A stretch of 64,000 nucleotides of DNA from Malania oleifera (GCF_029873635.1 NC_080422.1:5436001-5500000); one strand, 5' to 3'; positions 22,293-34,800 are shown, counted from the stretch's first letter. The notes: a model not told the origin generated them from the letters alone. A program made the numbers and translations.

Positions 22293-23041
22293 CTATTCAT
22301 CAGGAAATTTATCAGAAATTAAAGAAAACTTCTCAGAAACTTCTGGTTGAAGTCGAGAAAGGTGATCTGCCACCACATTCTCCACTCCCTTTTTATCTTT
22401 TATTGTGAGATCAAATTCCTGAAGCAGAAGTATCCACCTTACCAGTCTTGGCTTAGTGTCTTTTTTTGACAGTCGAAATTTCAGAGCTGCATGGTCAGTG
22501 AATATTATGACAGGAGAACCAAGAAGATAAGATCTAAACTTATCCAATGCAAATACTATAGCTAGTAGTTCTTTTTCTGTGGTGGAATAGTTCTTTTGTG
22601 CCGCATTTAGAGTTTTACTAGCATAGTATATAACATATGGCAGTTTATCTCTTCGTTGTCCAAGAACAGCCCCCACAGCAAAGTCACTTGCATCACACAT
22701 TAATTCAAAAGGAAGTGACCAGTCAGGTGATCGAATGATAGGTGCAGTGGTGAGACATGTTTTCAATTCATCGAAACCATTTTGACACTCTTGGGTCCAT
22801 TCAAATTTAACATCATGCATCAAAAGTTTGCAAAGAGGTTTAGAAATAAAGCTAAAATTCTTTATGAATCTTCTATAAAAACCGGCATGCCCTAAAAATG
22901 ATCTAACATCTTTCACATCTTTAGGTGCAGGAAAATTTGAAATCAAGTCTATTTTAGCTTTATCCACCTTTATGCCTCGAGAGGATACAATGTGCCCCAA
23001 AACTATTCCTTGTTGGACTATAAAGTGACATTTTTCCCAAT
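22293..23041 (-). pseudogene. Athila pol: C-terminal RT and RNase H
   Basis: The minus frame has the RT thumb/connection ([34 protein letters not shown]) followed by RNase H with [39 protein letters not shown] and VADHLSRL, so the four acidic positions look intact. The RT palm with its YxDD box is missing: just upstream of LNWEK the frame runs into antisense LTR sequence at 23042, so the nominal start at 23129 is not a real N-terminus. The frame ends at a TAG where a sense codon would link it to integrase. Confidence 0.92.
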
Positions 23042-24566
23042 TTAACAACGATGCCTTAAATTTTTGGTTTAACAATATTATCATAGGATAACTAATAAAC
23101 CATGGAACGCAAACGACATCGACCCACACCCTGAGTTACCGAACTTAGCCACTCATGCTTGCAATAAAAAAAAACAAGTATGGAAATCCTAGTCTACTTA
23201 AGGAAATACCTAAACATGCATTATTAAAGATGGCAACTACAAATAAGGAGTTAAAACATGCAATGGAAACTCAATCAAACACACACACTCACACTAAAAA
23301 AATCAAACCTTTAATATGGATCAACAATTCAAACCAAGAATTCGAACAAAAATGCAAACACATAAAAAATCTAAACTTTGAATGATACCGAAAAAATAAA
23401 AATACGAACTTTGACGAAACTGACTCCAACTAAATTAATTAAATAACTTGGAACATTAAACTAATCTACGGAACAATATTTAACCGAAAGAGAATAAAAA
23501 AAAAACAATTAAACTTCAATAATAATAAAACACCCTAAATAATATTCGAAATCTAAAAATTCCAATAAACTCAAACAAAAAGTTAACAATATTTAACTGT
23601 TTGATTAGTAGTAATAAAAGTAAGAGTAAAGAATAAAAAAAGAGAGCAGAATTCACAGCAGTTGCAGGAGTGGTCTGCTGCTTTGGTGGTCTTCAATGGC
23701 AGAGATGGGCTGTAGGGGCTGGATTGTTGGTGGCCGAAGCAGAGAAGCTTGGCTGGTTGTGCTCTGTTCTGTTGGTACTGTTCCTCCACAGCACTGCTGC
23801 TGTTTTCTGGTGTTGCTTTCAGCTGCTCTTCTCCAAGCTGCTGCACAGCAGCTCTGGTGTTGGCAGAGGAGAGTTGGCTCGGCTGTTGCTACTGCTGGAG
23901 GTGCAGGCAGAGGGGTTGCTGCTGGTGGAGATGGTGTAGGGGCTGGTGTGAGGAAAAACAGAGGAGAAGGAAAAGAGGGAAAGAGAACAAAGAAGAGAGA
24001 TTAGAGAAGGAGAGATAGGAGCAGGAAGGAGAGGCCAGCGGGAAAGAAAGAAAAGACAAGAAAAAAACTAACTAAGAGAAGAAGAAGAAGATGATGAAGA
24101 TGAAGAGAATGAAGAAGGCTACACTCGGGTTCCTTTTAAAATAAAATTGTAGTGCCCTACCCGGATTAGCCCATCAAATTCCCTTTCATATATATATTTT
24201 TTTATTTTTCATTTTATTTGCTCTCTGTTCATCACAAATCTGACTCTTCTGGAGCCCGTTTCTTGCAAAACTCAAAACACAAAAGTTGTAGATAATCCTT
24301 TTCTATTTCTCCAAAAATTTGAATTGTCTCGATCGAAGCTCAGACGGAAGAGTTATGCACGAAATACGAACAAGTGTTGGTTTTGGTTCCCGGAAATTTT
24401 CCTGCAGTAAAATATTACTAAAAATTCATAAATTGCACAATAAAACTCAAGAATGATAATTTTGGTACTTTATTAAAATATTGGACAATTTTGGACATTT
24501 AATTAAAAATATAAACCGTAAAGCCCGGGTTAAGACGTTCAATTACGCAGTTTCGGCGCGTAATCA
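23042..24566 (-). mobile_element. 5' LTR of Athila element, truncated at its inner end
   Basis: It matches 17637-19205 of the 3' LTR almost base for base. The first ~580 bp (17053-17636 equivalent, the minus-strand U5 end) and the PBS are lost, and the LTR is joined directly to the middle of RT. Relative to the other LTR it lacks about 17 bp near 23070 and about 38 bp near 24172. Confidence 0.9.
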
Positions 24567-25006
24567 CATAACCCCGCTGCTCCACCCCGGGCCAGTAGAT
24601 TGGGACCGCCTCCCATCTAACACCTGGAGACATACGTAAACCAAGTCCAAAAAATGCTTGAACTTGTTCGTGGTAACATGAACTCCACATAACTGAACAC
24701 CTAACTCCTTGAATGATACTTTAAAACACAAAGCCACCGTGACAGCCACAGCCACTACTAAGTACTCCGATCCAGTTGTAACTAATGCAAGGCAACCTCA
24801 GCCACTGCTAAGTACTCTGATCCAATTGTAACTAATGCAACCTGAGACTATACTCTGAACTTCCAACAATTAGGCCTTCCCACAACTTACCCCATTGTAG
24901 GCCTCCTATCATCCAAGTCCCCTGTGTAGTCTACATCTGTGAATTTCACAACTGATGAATCACATTGTTGCCCACCGAAGTAGCCCACTGCACTAGCATA
25001 GGAAAC
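24567..25006 (-). pseudogene. Tork copia RNase H remnant
   Basis: The minus frame reads VSYASAVG, then after a deletion CDSSVVKFTDVDYTGDLDDR, and in a shifted frame QVALVTTGSEYLVVAVAV, the usual copia order (SAVGSL, Y.DADYAGDLD, ALSTTEAEY). It runs into the pre-insertion sequence of the Athila element (TSD CATAA) and then to the PPT next to the 3' LTR. Frameshifts and a stop make it non-functional. Confidence 0.75.
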
Positions 25007-26410
25007 TATTGACTTTTTTGAGTCCTATCCCGTTTTGATAATGACAAAGCACAACATTTCATTTATGCATTTAGTACTTGAACACATTAAGTTTCAGAAA
25101 GCACAGACGACAGATGTAAAATGGAAGCCTTGAAAGTACCTAAACGAGCACATATCTTGGCGCATTTCATGTAAACCAATGAGCAAAAGCTTGAAGACTC
25201 GTTTGTATTTTTCAATTGTAATGCTGTTAGGTTTCAATTGTGCATACATATTATCTGATTTAAATTAAAGCTCATCACAAACCTTAGAATGACCATAGGC
25301 ACTCTATATTTCATGGAAAATCATTTTACAAGTGTGCAAAAATTATTTCAAGTGTAAAAATCATTTTTGGAATGAAAAACTCCAAAACAAGTTTTTCAAA
25401 AACCCTTTCATATTTTTTCCGTCACATTGATGAGTACTTTTCTAGATCAATACTTTCTCATATTAAATATTGTTCAACACAAAAGTTGTGGGATATCCTC
25501 TTATCATTCTTTTGATATCAAGAAGGTTCGATTTGGAGTTTTCTAGAAAAATTAATGCCCAAAACACTAAAAGGTGTCTGTAGCAGAAAATTCCCTTCAT
25601 GTTTCTGTCGTCTTCATTATGAGTGATTTTCTTAATTAATCACTTCTTATTTTAACAGTGTTGAACATAAAAGGTGTGGGATTTTCTCTTAGATTTCTGT
25701 TGATACCAAGAACGTCAAATTTAGAGTTTTTAATAAAAAGCTATGCTTGAAATACTGAAAGATGTTTGTAACCTCTAGGGAAAGGTGTAGAACGGTTGGA
25801 AAACAGCTAGTTTTCAAAAAAAAAAAAAATTATATTTTAACACCCCAACGGCCATAAAATGGCTATATCTCCAATTTTACTATAAATACCTTACCCAAAC
25901 ACTTGAACAAGCTAAGAAACTCATATTGGGAGCATACTTACTTATTCTTCGATTCCTAAACATTTTTTATACTTATTTTGAAGATCAAAATTCCTACTTC
26001 TCCTACTATTTCATTTTGAAAAACTTCTTGGAGAAAATATTTTGAGTTTTAAAAGTAAGGCTTGAGCTTGAGCATATATTTATGCTCAAATATATTTGCT
26101 TGAGCTTGAGCATATATTTATGCTCATATATATTGCCTGAAAGTCTTCTTGCATTTTGTTTTATTAAAGGTCAATTTTGAAGAAATCATTTTTTTCCTAC
26201 TCTTCTTTTGAAAACATTTTTTTTTTGGAGAAAATATTTTGAGTTTCTCTTGAAAGCCTTGAACATATATTCAGTGATATATATTGGTTCAAAGGCTTCT
26301 TTACCTTGTGAGTTATACAAGAAAACTTTGAGCATATATTCGCTCATATATACTTGCTTGAAAAGCTTCTTGAGAAAGGTTAGAACATATATTCATACAC
26401 ATATATATTT
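25007..26410 (+). mobile_element. SIRE-type copia LTR, 5' copy, truncated
   Basis: It starts TATTGACTTTTTTGAGTCC (compare TGTTGACTTTATGAGTCC at 1399) followed by gttttgataatgacaaag, the SIRE LTR start. A TATA box, ACTATAAATACC, lies near 25882. Short direct repeats of 'gcttgagcatatatttatgc' lie at 26060-26130. It stops where the Tekay LTR begins at 26411. It is probably the 5' LTR of the element whose 3' LTR is 32151-34316. Confidence 0.75.
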
Positions 26411-27866
26411 TGTAACGACCTGATTTCCATGCCATTTTTCCCCCACATAAATAAACTGTAAAATTTCACTACTTTGATACCTTCTAATATAAACCGAACC
26501 ATCACCACGAACCAGATGGGGACCGCGGAATCTGGAACACAATAAACTACCTATGTAGCGGGAAGCAAAATACATATAACCACGTCAATATATACAATAC
26601 CAGAGTGTTAGAATTTTCCAAAATATGCATACATAAACTCGGCCCTCGGCCGTCAAATAATAATCCTGGCCCTTGGCCAATCAAACAATACCCGGCCACT
26701 GGCCATTAGTTCAAACACCTGCATTTCACAAACAGTTCCAGTATTTTCACAAGCATTTCTAGTATTTATCAAACAATTCAGTATTTCAAAATCTCAAATA
26801 CAGATATACAATAATCCATACAAATTAAATCACCTGCCACACGATTTTCCACATTTTAATATATCCCTATAAACAAACAAACTTTCCACCGTTCACTTTA
26901 TTAAAAAATACCATACCATATATCCTAAGTTTGTAAAATCCATTTCGAACGACTGATTTTTAAAATAACCTTTAAATTACCAAATGAATGAATAAATAAA
27001 TAAATAGATTTATTTATATAAACATAACAATTAATTTGATTCAAGTTTAATAAAATTACTGACTTAACTTAATCCCCTTACCTGATTCCTGAGAAAGCCT
27101 GCTAATACCCCGGGCTACGCCCCAGGCGTTAAAAAATCCCTAAGTTCTGAAATTCAAAATTCACTATATTATTCGTCATAATTCCTTGAGTAACTTTCTC
27201 TAAAATTTTCCTAAGTTCTGAATACCCTAAATAGCCTAATAAAAGCCTAAATTATTAAACTTACCCCCGATTTAGGATTGGTACCCCAGAGCTTCAATTC
27301 GAAAACTCGCTCCGACTAAATTGTAAAGAATCTCCCCACGAGTCTCTTAGCAATTTTCGTTTGTTAATGGGGCTTATAATTTAAGAGAAATTGAAGTAAG
27401 TTTGAGATTTGGCCTTACCCCAGGAGATATGTCTATGCCGCTCTCACGACAGATCCGCTCCAGTAGAAATGTCGGTAACGACGAGCAAAGCCTAACGGTG
27501 CTGAATAACGAACATGAGATGGAGAAGAGTGGGAGAGAAAAGATGAGGAGATGAGAGAAATGGAAGACAGACGAATTGAGGCGCAGACTGACTCTGCAAT
27601 CCAATTTGAAATTGGATGCAGAGAAGCTTCCTGAAGAAGCTTTATATAAGCTTTAAGATAAACTTACATATATATATATATCATTATAATATTATATTAT
27701 TATTACATTATTTAATTAATAATATTAATTAATTAATTAATATATATTTTTAAGAATTTTTATTTTTATTTCAATTTAATTTTAATTTTTTTTAATAATA
27801 ATTTTTTACATTTTTATTTATTTTTTTATTTTTTTAATTTTTAATTTTTTTTTTAGAATCATTACA
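26411..27866 (-). mobile_element. Tekay-lineage gypsy LTR, minus strand
   Basis: On the + strand it begins TGTAACGACC and ends AGAATCATTACA, so the minus-strand LTR is TGTAATGATTCT...GGTCGTTACA. It sits immediately 3' of a Tekay pol remnant in the same orientation and is therefore its 3' LTR. The interior has a leader block typical of these LTRs near 27060-27330 and a minus-strand TATA-like ttatataaag near 27640. No clear PPT is visible between it and pol. Confidence 0.8.
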
Positions 27867-27935
27867 AATACCGTGGTTACATACATAAACCGTCTCAGGA
27901 GTTCACAATAACACACACTCCCTAAGACTAACCAC

Positions 27936-29250
27936 CTATCCTAATACCATAGTTGGGTAAGACACACATACTCTAAACAACTGTGGATACTTCCGGCGTA
28001 TCTCCATTTCCAATTCCCAAGAAGCTTCCTCAACCTCGTGATTCTGCCACAACACCTTCACTAGCGGTATATTCTTGGTACGTAGCTTCTGAACTTTACG
28101 ATCCAAAATCTGAATAGGTACCTCCTCGTATGCTAAAGTATCCCCAATTTCCAAGTTCTCGTAACTAATAACATGAGATGGATCCAATACGTACCTCCTC
28201 AACATGGATACGTGAAACACATCTTGGACCCTCAAGAGTGCTGGGGGTAGTGCAATCCTAACCCACTCGCTTAAGAACTTCAAATGGTCCAACATAGCTC
28301 GGGCTCAGCTTGCCCTTCTTTCCAAATCTCATCACCCTTTTCATCGGAGCGATTCTAAAAAATACCTTACCCCCCACCTCGAATTCCAACTCACGGAGGC
28401 GAGCATCTGCGTAACTCTTTTACCGACTCTGAGCTGATTTAATCATATCTCGGATCAAACCCACATTCTTAGATACCTGTTGCACGAGTTTAGGTCCTAA
28501 CACCTGACGGTCGCCAACCTCATCCCAATACAGAGGAGACCGACACCTTTGAACATACAGAGCCTCGAATGGTGCCATCCTAATACTAACTTGGAAGCTA
28601 TCTTTATAGGCGAACTCTACTAGTGGCAGAAATTGCATCCAACCACCACTGAAACCTAACACGCAAGCTCGTAACATATCCTCCAAGATTTGTGTTGTTC
28701 TCTCCGGCTATCCATCAGTCTGGGGGTGGAACGTTGTACTAAAACTAAGCTTCGTCCCCAGTGCTTCTTGCAAAATCTTCCAGAAATGAGAGGTAAACCT
28801 CGAGTCTCAATCTGACACGATGGGCACTGGTACCCTGTGCATTCTAACTATCTCATGCACATATAAGTTTGCCAACCTACTCAAAGGGTAGCTAACCTTT
28901 ATCAGTAAAAAGTGAGCAGATTTCATCAACCTATCCACGATCACCCAAATGGCATTCTGCTCTTGAAGCGTTGGCAGCAATCCGGTCACAAAGTCCATGG
29001 AAATATGCTCTCATTTCCATTCTGGAATAGCTAAGGGCTATAACGGCCCTACCTGCCTCTGATGTTTAGTTTTTACTTGCTGACACGTCAGACACTATTC
29101 CACGAACTGAGCAATTTGCCTTTTCATACCACTCCACTAGAAGGTCTCGCGCAAATCCCGATACATCTTCATGCTACCGGGATGTACCGTATACAAAGAA
29201 CGATGCGCTTCCTCCAAAATCGTCCTTCTGATCTCGTCGTTGTTTGGAAC
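27936..29250 (-). pseudogene. Tekay chromovirus integrase with chromodomain, broken
   Basis: In minus-strand order: the zinc-binding region with HPGSMKMYRDLRE and CLTCQQVKTKH (29215-29050); the integrase core MDFVTGLLPTLQEQNAIWVI (28998-28807); the core end LEDMLRACVLGFSGGW (28686-28420); and the C-terminal part with VFHVSMLRRYV and a chromodomain, PIQILDRKVQKLRTK...VKVLWQNHEVEEASWE (28295-27936). The chromodomain directs insertion to modified histones in active members. Several stops and frameshifts lie between the blocks, one replacing the Gln in the NGQ-like motif near the third catalytic residue. Confidence 0.88.
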
Positions 29251-30873
29251 ACATAGCCTGGTTCCAAACCTCAACACACCTCCCTCAGAGATGTTAAAAT
29301 CCGCCAACCCCTACTGCACTTTCTCCACAGTCTTAACTAACTCCGCATCACTAGCCTACGCAGCTTTAATACTCTCAAACAAAGTCGGCTGGATTTTCAA
29401 GCTAGCAATGAAAACCTGATGATCTCCGGCCACCAACTTAATGCCAAAGCTCTCTAGATCCCATCTGATATGATGATGAGCTACTATTGCAGATATTGCC
29501 GCATGCTCCTACGCATCAGCCACCACATTGGCTTTCCCCGGGTGATAGCTGATGGTACAATTGTAGTCCTTAATCAACTCAAGCCATCATCTATGCCTCA
29601 TATTCAACTCCTTCTGCGTGAAAAAGTACCTGAGGCTTTTGTGGTCAGTGAAAATCTCGCACTGCACACCATACAAGTAGTGTCACCAGATCTTTAGAGC
29701 ATAAACTACAGCAGCCAATTCCAAATCATGCGTAGGGTAATTCTTCTCGTACTCCTTAAGTTACTAAGAAGCATACACTATTACCTTACCTTGTTGCATA
29801 AGCACACATCCCAAACCCTTCAGAGACGCGTCGCTATAGATCACAAAACTGTCATCCCCCGAAGGAATGGTCAAAACTGGAGTAGTAACCAATCGCTGTT
29901 TCAGCTCCTATAAACACCACTCACAATCCTTTGACCAATCAAACTTCACCCCTTTTCTAGTCAATCATGTCAAAGGCCCGGATAGCTTAGAGAATCCCTC
30001 CATGAATCAACGATAGTAACCTGTCAATCCCAGAAAACTTCGAACCTCCTGCACACTCTTCGATCTCACCTAGTCAACCACAATTTCAATCTTGTTAATA
30101 TCAACTGAGATACCACCTTCAGACACCACATGGCCTAAAAATGAGACGTGATTCAACCGGAACTCACACTTCTTCAGCTTGGCGTACAACTTCCTTTCCC
30201 ATAGAACTTCTAGCAATGACCTCAGATGGTTTCCATGCTCTTCTGAACTCCTCGAATCTACCAGAATGTCGTTGATGAACACCACTACGAACTAGTCCAG
30301 GTACTTATGGGAAACCCTGTTCATCAGACCCATGAACACTACCGGAGCATTCGTCAACCCAAAAGGCATGACTGAACTGTAGTGGCATATTTGGTTCGAA
30401 ACGACGTCTTTGCACATCCTCAGACCTAACCCTCACATGAATGATTGATTACACTGACCGTAGGTGATATATGAAAAGACCAGTAAGTCTGCAACTGGTC
30501 CAAAAGATATCGATAGAGGAAATGGGTAGCGGTTCCTCACCGAGTCACCTCTTGTTGATCTCAAGCTAACAATGCACACATAGAAATCAAACTCGTCCTT
30601 CTTCTTCACAAACAAAACTTGAGCTCCCCAGGGCGAAACACTAGGTTGAATAAAGCCCTTGTCTAGTAATTCTTGCAACTGCTCCTTCAACTTTTGAAGT
30701 TCTACTGGGGCCATCAGGTACGGAGCTTTAGAGATCTGTGCTTTGCAAGGCAGTAACTCTATCGTGAACTCCACCTCACAATCCGGAGGTAAACCAGGTA
30801 AATCTTCTGGAAACACATCCGGGAATTCGCTAACCACTCGAATATCCTCAAACTTCAATTCATCTCGTGGTGG
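29251..30873 (-). pseudogene. Tekay reverse transcriptase and RNase H, broken
   Basis: In minus-strand order: RT fingers with [36 protein letters not shown] and VKKKD (30858-30433); RT palm with the active-site strand [11 protein letters not shown] (30285 on), where F-I-D-D is expected, so the first catalytic Asp is Asn; the thumb with [13 protein letters not shown]; and RNase H with [20 protein letters not shown] (near 29600-29680). Multiple stops and frameshifts break it. Gag and protease are absent; the sequence changes to another LTR at about 30874. Confidence 0.87.
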
Positions 30874-31749
30874 TTATTATCTTACTATTTTTACCATGAT
30901 TTTGAAATAACCATAACATTTTTAAACTGATCTGCATAATCTAAGTATCTGACTGTATAACTGAATAACTGAGTGTTATGGTTCTGAAGTCATGGCATTC
31001 TGAAAAATAATACAAATCATATTTTCTGACTTGCCCTATTGATATTTTTGCTAATCCTACGTAAACATGGTTATTTGTAGCACTGTATAACTAATATACT
31101 AAAATTATTGATAAAATCATGCCACACAACCGAAGTAATAACTTTTCTGCTTTAAAATTGAATCTCTAATATACTAATAATATTCGGAAAAACTGAATAC
31201 ACAATTAATATATAAATAATTTCTGGAAAATCTTTCTAAAACATTCTAACATCGTATATTTCCCTTACCAATGATAGGAGGTGACCTCCACCCAACTCTC
31301 ACACCCTCGGTGTACCAACCCCAAAAACCTACATTTACATATACAAATTTTTCAGTAAATCAATACACCCATATTTCCTGAGATTGCCTACTCATAATTT
31401 TTTGAATTGTAATTTACCTGGGCTCCCGAACAGATACTTGCTGGGGTCCTCAACCCATGACTATAGGGACCCAAAACACCTTATTTTTTAAAATATGACA
31501 CCCCAAAATTATTCCACAAAACACTAGAATATTCTCATAAAATACACAATCTGACCCCAAATAATACTGGTAATACTAAAAATATTCAAATAATCCTTAG
31601 TTTTGGAATTGTTCCCAAACTTCTCAAATCAACATTTTGCTTCGACTATACTGTAGAGAATCTCCCCAAGATCACCGTGGTAACTTCTGATTGTCGAACC
31701 GGGGAGAGACGGAGCCGAAAACCTAGAGAGAAGTCAGAGGGTGTGTTTT

Positions 31750-31807
<58 letters not shown>

Positions 31808-32150
31808 TGAATAGGATCTGAAATTCACGCGGGAAAAATAATCTTCAACTTTATATAGAAAGCTGGTCCACATGGACTCGTTGACAAGACACATCACCTT
31901 GTTGATGAGGCAATGCAGGGATCTCGTCGATAAACGCTGTCTCCTTGTCGACAAGTTTAAGACCTTAAGACAGGCCTCTCAGTAAACTATCATCGACGAG
32001 AAGCATGTCCCTGTCAATGAGCCCAATAGTTTACTCGTCAACAAGCACTTCTACACTCATCGACAAGGCCCTGCTGCACCCTTTTATAAAAATTTCTTTT
32101 CCTCTCATTCCTTTTATTATTTAATTACAATAATTATATGGGTTACTACA
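30874..32150 (-). mobile_element. Gypsy LTR remnant, different family, minus strand
   Basis: The right end, GGGTTACTACA, is a gypsy LTR start on the minus strand (TGTAGTAACCC). A leader block near 31600-31700 is arranged like other Tekay-type LTRs. U3 (31870-32065) is full of GTCGA-type palindromes. It does not match 26411-27866 well enough to be that element's 5' LTR. The left end is truncated at the RT junction. Confidence 0.65.
31752..31807. repeat. Compound (GT)n(GA)n microsatellite
   Basis: A GT run passes into a GA run just upstream of the gypsy LTR leader. Confidence 0.9.
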
Positions 32151-34316
32151 AGCCACGAGGAGCTAAAAGATCACTTCAACTTGCATATGGCATGACAATA
32201 AGAAAAAAGCTAAAGATCTGAAAAAATTTTTGGTGTTGTATGGTAATGCATTTAATTTTTGGGTCTGTAAGAATGGCATATCATGTGATGGAGAAGATCA
32301 AAAGATTAGAACCACATAGGATTCAAAAAACCCTTCAAAATGTAAAATGTCATAACTTATTCACACAGGCGTTTTGAAAAAGGGTAAGGCCAAACAGGGC
32401 AACATCTTTTTCATTTTAACAAGCAACGGTTGGTGACCCTTTGAGTGGTCCAAAACATCAGTCGACCAACCATTATTTGAGCAATATTATATTGCCTCAG
32501 TCGACCAACCCACTTTATACATGATTACCCTCAGCTGACTTACCATGTTTTTAGTCTGATCTTTAAAAGCTCATCCAACTGGCCCCTTAAACTAAAAAAC
32601 TCCTTAGCCAACTGGCACTTTGAAATTGCCCACTTTTTGAAGCCTCAGCCGACCGGCCTTTGTGCCTTAAAAAAGGATCAGCCGACCGACCTTCAAGGCT
32701 TGGCAGACCGAACCTAAGCCCCGCGATGAACCATGAAGGTTGTTGAACAAGGCCTTGGCTAAAACCAATTAAACACTGTACTCAGCGACCCACCCTTTTG
32801 AAATTTCAAATTTTTCAAGGAGGTCCATAACCGGTTGCCTTCGCCAAGGCGACTCCTCTAAAATCTCCTCGGGTTTGGTAAATTTTCAACGTTAAAACGG
32901 TGTTAATTTTTAATTAAACAAATTAGAAAATTCCCATTGTGTTCTTAACAGTTAGATATTTTGGGAATTCTTTTTAATTAAACAAATTAGAAAATTCCCA
33001 CCGTGTTCTTAACAGTTATGTATTTTGGGAATTCTATAAATACCCCACTTCAAAGCATAATTAGCACCTTTTTTATTAGCTTAATTTTTTCTCTAAAATT
33101 TTTGTGCTACATTTTTATATACTCTTACAAACTCAAGCATACATTTAATCTCTTTCTCATATTCATTGTTTTATCATTATAAAAAGAGATCATTTAGTTC
33201 ATTCTCTTCATTTGCAAAGTCATTACAACTTGAAGTGAGATTGAATGCTCTTTATTGTGAGCATCATATACATTTATTGTATAGCTTATACTCTCTCATT
33301 CATTCATATTTGAAAAACATTTATCAGAGAGTGAGCTTGAATTTTTCCCATACTATTTCATTGATAAATATTGTTGGGAAAACTCTCTACAGCTTGGGAA
33401 TCTTTACACATTCATTGCCAAATTCAAAAGCTAATTTTTGTGCCTATTGAAAAATATTTTGCAAAGCTAATCATCTTTATGTCCTACACATTATTGTTGA
33501 AAAATACTTTGGGAGATTTTACTTCAGTGTTTAAAGATCTTTGATATACACTTGCTAAATATTACATATTTGAATCAAAGATCATATTTATCATTATCTC
33601 TCACATTATTTCATAAAATACATTTTTGAGAGACATTTATCATATAATCTACTGAGCTTAAACTCCCATCATGCGTGAATGCATTTGTGTTTTACTATGT
33701 ACACATCTGTTTTTTGAGAAGTACTTATTTGTACAAAAATTATTTGATATCATTGTATTCCAGGCTTGGCCTAAAGAGGGAGACTCGCCCTGTGAAAAGT
33801 CCCAATTTGGCTCGAACCCAATTAGGTGAGCTAGGATTTGCACTATCTTATAAAGTGTGCACAATTTGCCCTAGCTTGGTAATTGAGTTGAGGTGTCTCC
33901 GCCTCGTAAGGAGAATTAGTTGCGGCTCAACCCCGTAATTAAGCTGGGGAGTCTCCACCCCGTAAGGAGAAGTGTAAACAGCGTCGCTCTGCCCATTAAG
34001 TTAGCACTTAGTGGAATCCTCTTACTGGTTAGCTTGAGGGGTGGATGTAGGCTAGTTTGGCCAAACCTTGATAAAAATACTATGTATTTCTTTTCCTTTA
34101 TCTCTTTAAATTTACGCACTTGAATGCTTTATTTAATTTATCATGCATGATTTAAATATTCATATAATCTTAATTTTTTGTGGAATTGGTATTTGTTTAG
34201 ACAGACCCTAGGTTTCGATATACTGACTGTGAATTTCAAAATTAGGAAAAAGTGACCTAAAATTTTTAATTACCCAATTCACCCCCCTCTTGGGAATACA
34301 CCATTCCTATTATCCA
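32151..34316 (+). mobile_element. SIRE-type copia LTR, 3' copy
   Basis: The LTR ends in the SIRE block acccccctcttgggaataca near 34300. The core promoter is TTCTATAAATACCCC near 33040, preceded by a 64-bp tandem duplication. From 33770 the R/U5 part has modules ggagtctccaccccgtaagg and the copia motif gatgtaggctagtttggcc. The TATA lies about 890 bp from the left end, as in the 25007 copy, so this is a second LTR rather than its continuation. Its extreme 5' end is missing. Confidence 0.75.
32911..33038. repeat. 64-bp tandem duplication upstream of the LTR TATA box
   Basis: There are two copies with spacing 64 (taattaaaca at 32911 and 32975). Each contains the inverted pair gaattt-like/aaattccca and tgggaattc. 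Confidence 0.8.
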
Positions 34317-34800
34317 TCTCCTCCACCATGGCGCTAATCCACCTACCCTTCTCCTGGTCGTGCACTGCCTCCTGAAAGGTACAGGATCCTTCCTAAGGGT
34401 AATGGATGCATAAGACATTAGATCATCAAATTTATACCTCGGCGGTGGCCTAATAGTGCCTCTGAGCCCATTGTGATCTTGGTGGTCTCCCGAACTAGAA
34501 CTCCTTACATTATGACCAATGTCATCTCTACCTTGAGTCTGTAACTCTACCTGCATCATAATCTCCTTTTTACTCTAGTTTATACTGTGATACTACAGGT
34601 CTCTTAAGTTAGAAGACCCTACACTTCCACCTTGAGTCTCCAACTCCACCTGCACAACATGCTCGTTGCCGCTGCAGCTTTCTAGCACTCGTTTCTCTTC
34701 ATCTACCTGAGTACGCTGTCCCATGGGTTTAACACCTAAAACCATGTCACCACCGATCATCACCCTGTTTGCCATTGGATCACCTAACTTGAACCCATCT
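34317..34800 (-). pseudogene. Tork copia pol remnant: linker between integrase and RT
   Basis: The minus strand contains VQVELETQGG, a degenerate repeat VQVELQTQGR, then RPPPRYKFDDLMSYASIT, with a frameshifted version of the EAVH..EK..W..AM.EEM motif that opens copia RT. The frame is broken at least twice and is cut by the SIRE insertion at 34316. The integrase that should lie upstream is missing. Confidence 0.7.

Larger units (their letters stand above)
17053..24566 (-). mobile_element. Athila-lineage gypsy element, truncated, TSD CATAA
   Basis: A perfect TSD CATAA (17048-17052 and 24567-24571) brackets LTRs 17053-19205 (3') and 23042-24566 (5'). Between them are a PPT, a 1.76-kb non-coding 3' region, and integrase and RNase H plus the end of RT on the minus strand. 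Gag, protease, the RT active site, the PBS and the last ~580 bp of the 5' LTR are gone. The two LTRs are nearly identical apart from two small deletions (about 17 bp and about 38 bp), so insertion was recent compared with its host. Confidence 0.92.

Noticed and set aside
30874..32150. Treating this LTR as the 5' LTR of the Tekay element at 26411-30873
   Set aside because: Terminal sequence (TGTAGTAACCC versus TGTAATGATTC) and body differ too much, and gag and PBS are absent between it and RT.
25007..34316. Reading the two SIRE pieces as one solo LTR split by the Tekay insertion
   Set aside because: Both pieces carry their own TATA box about 880-890 bp from their left ends, so they are two LTRs of one element, not halves of one LTR.
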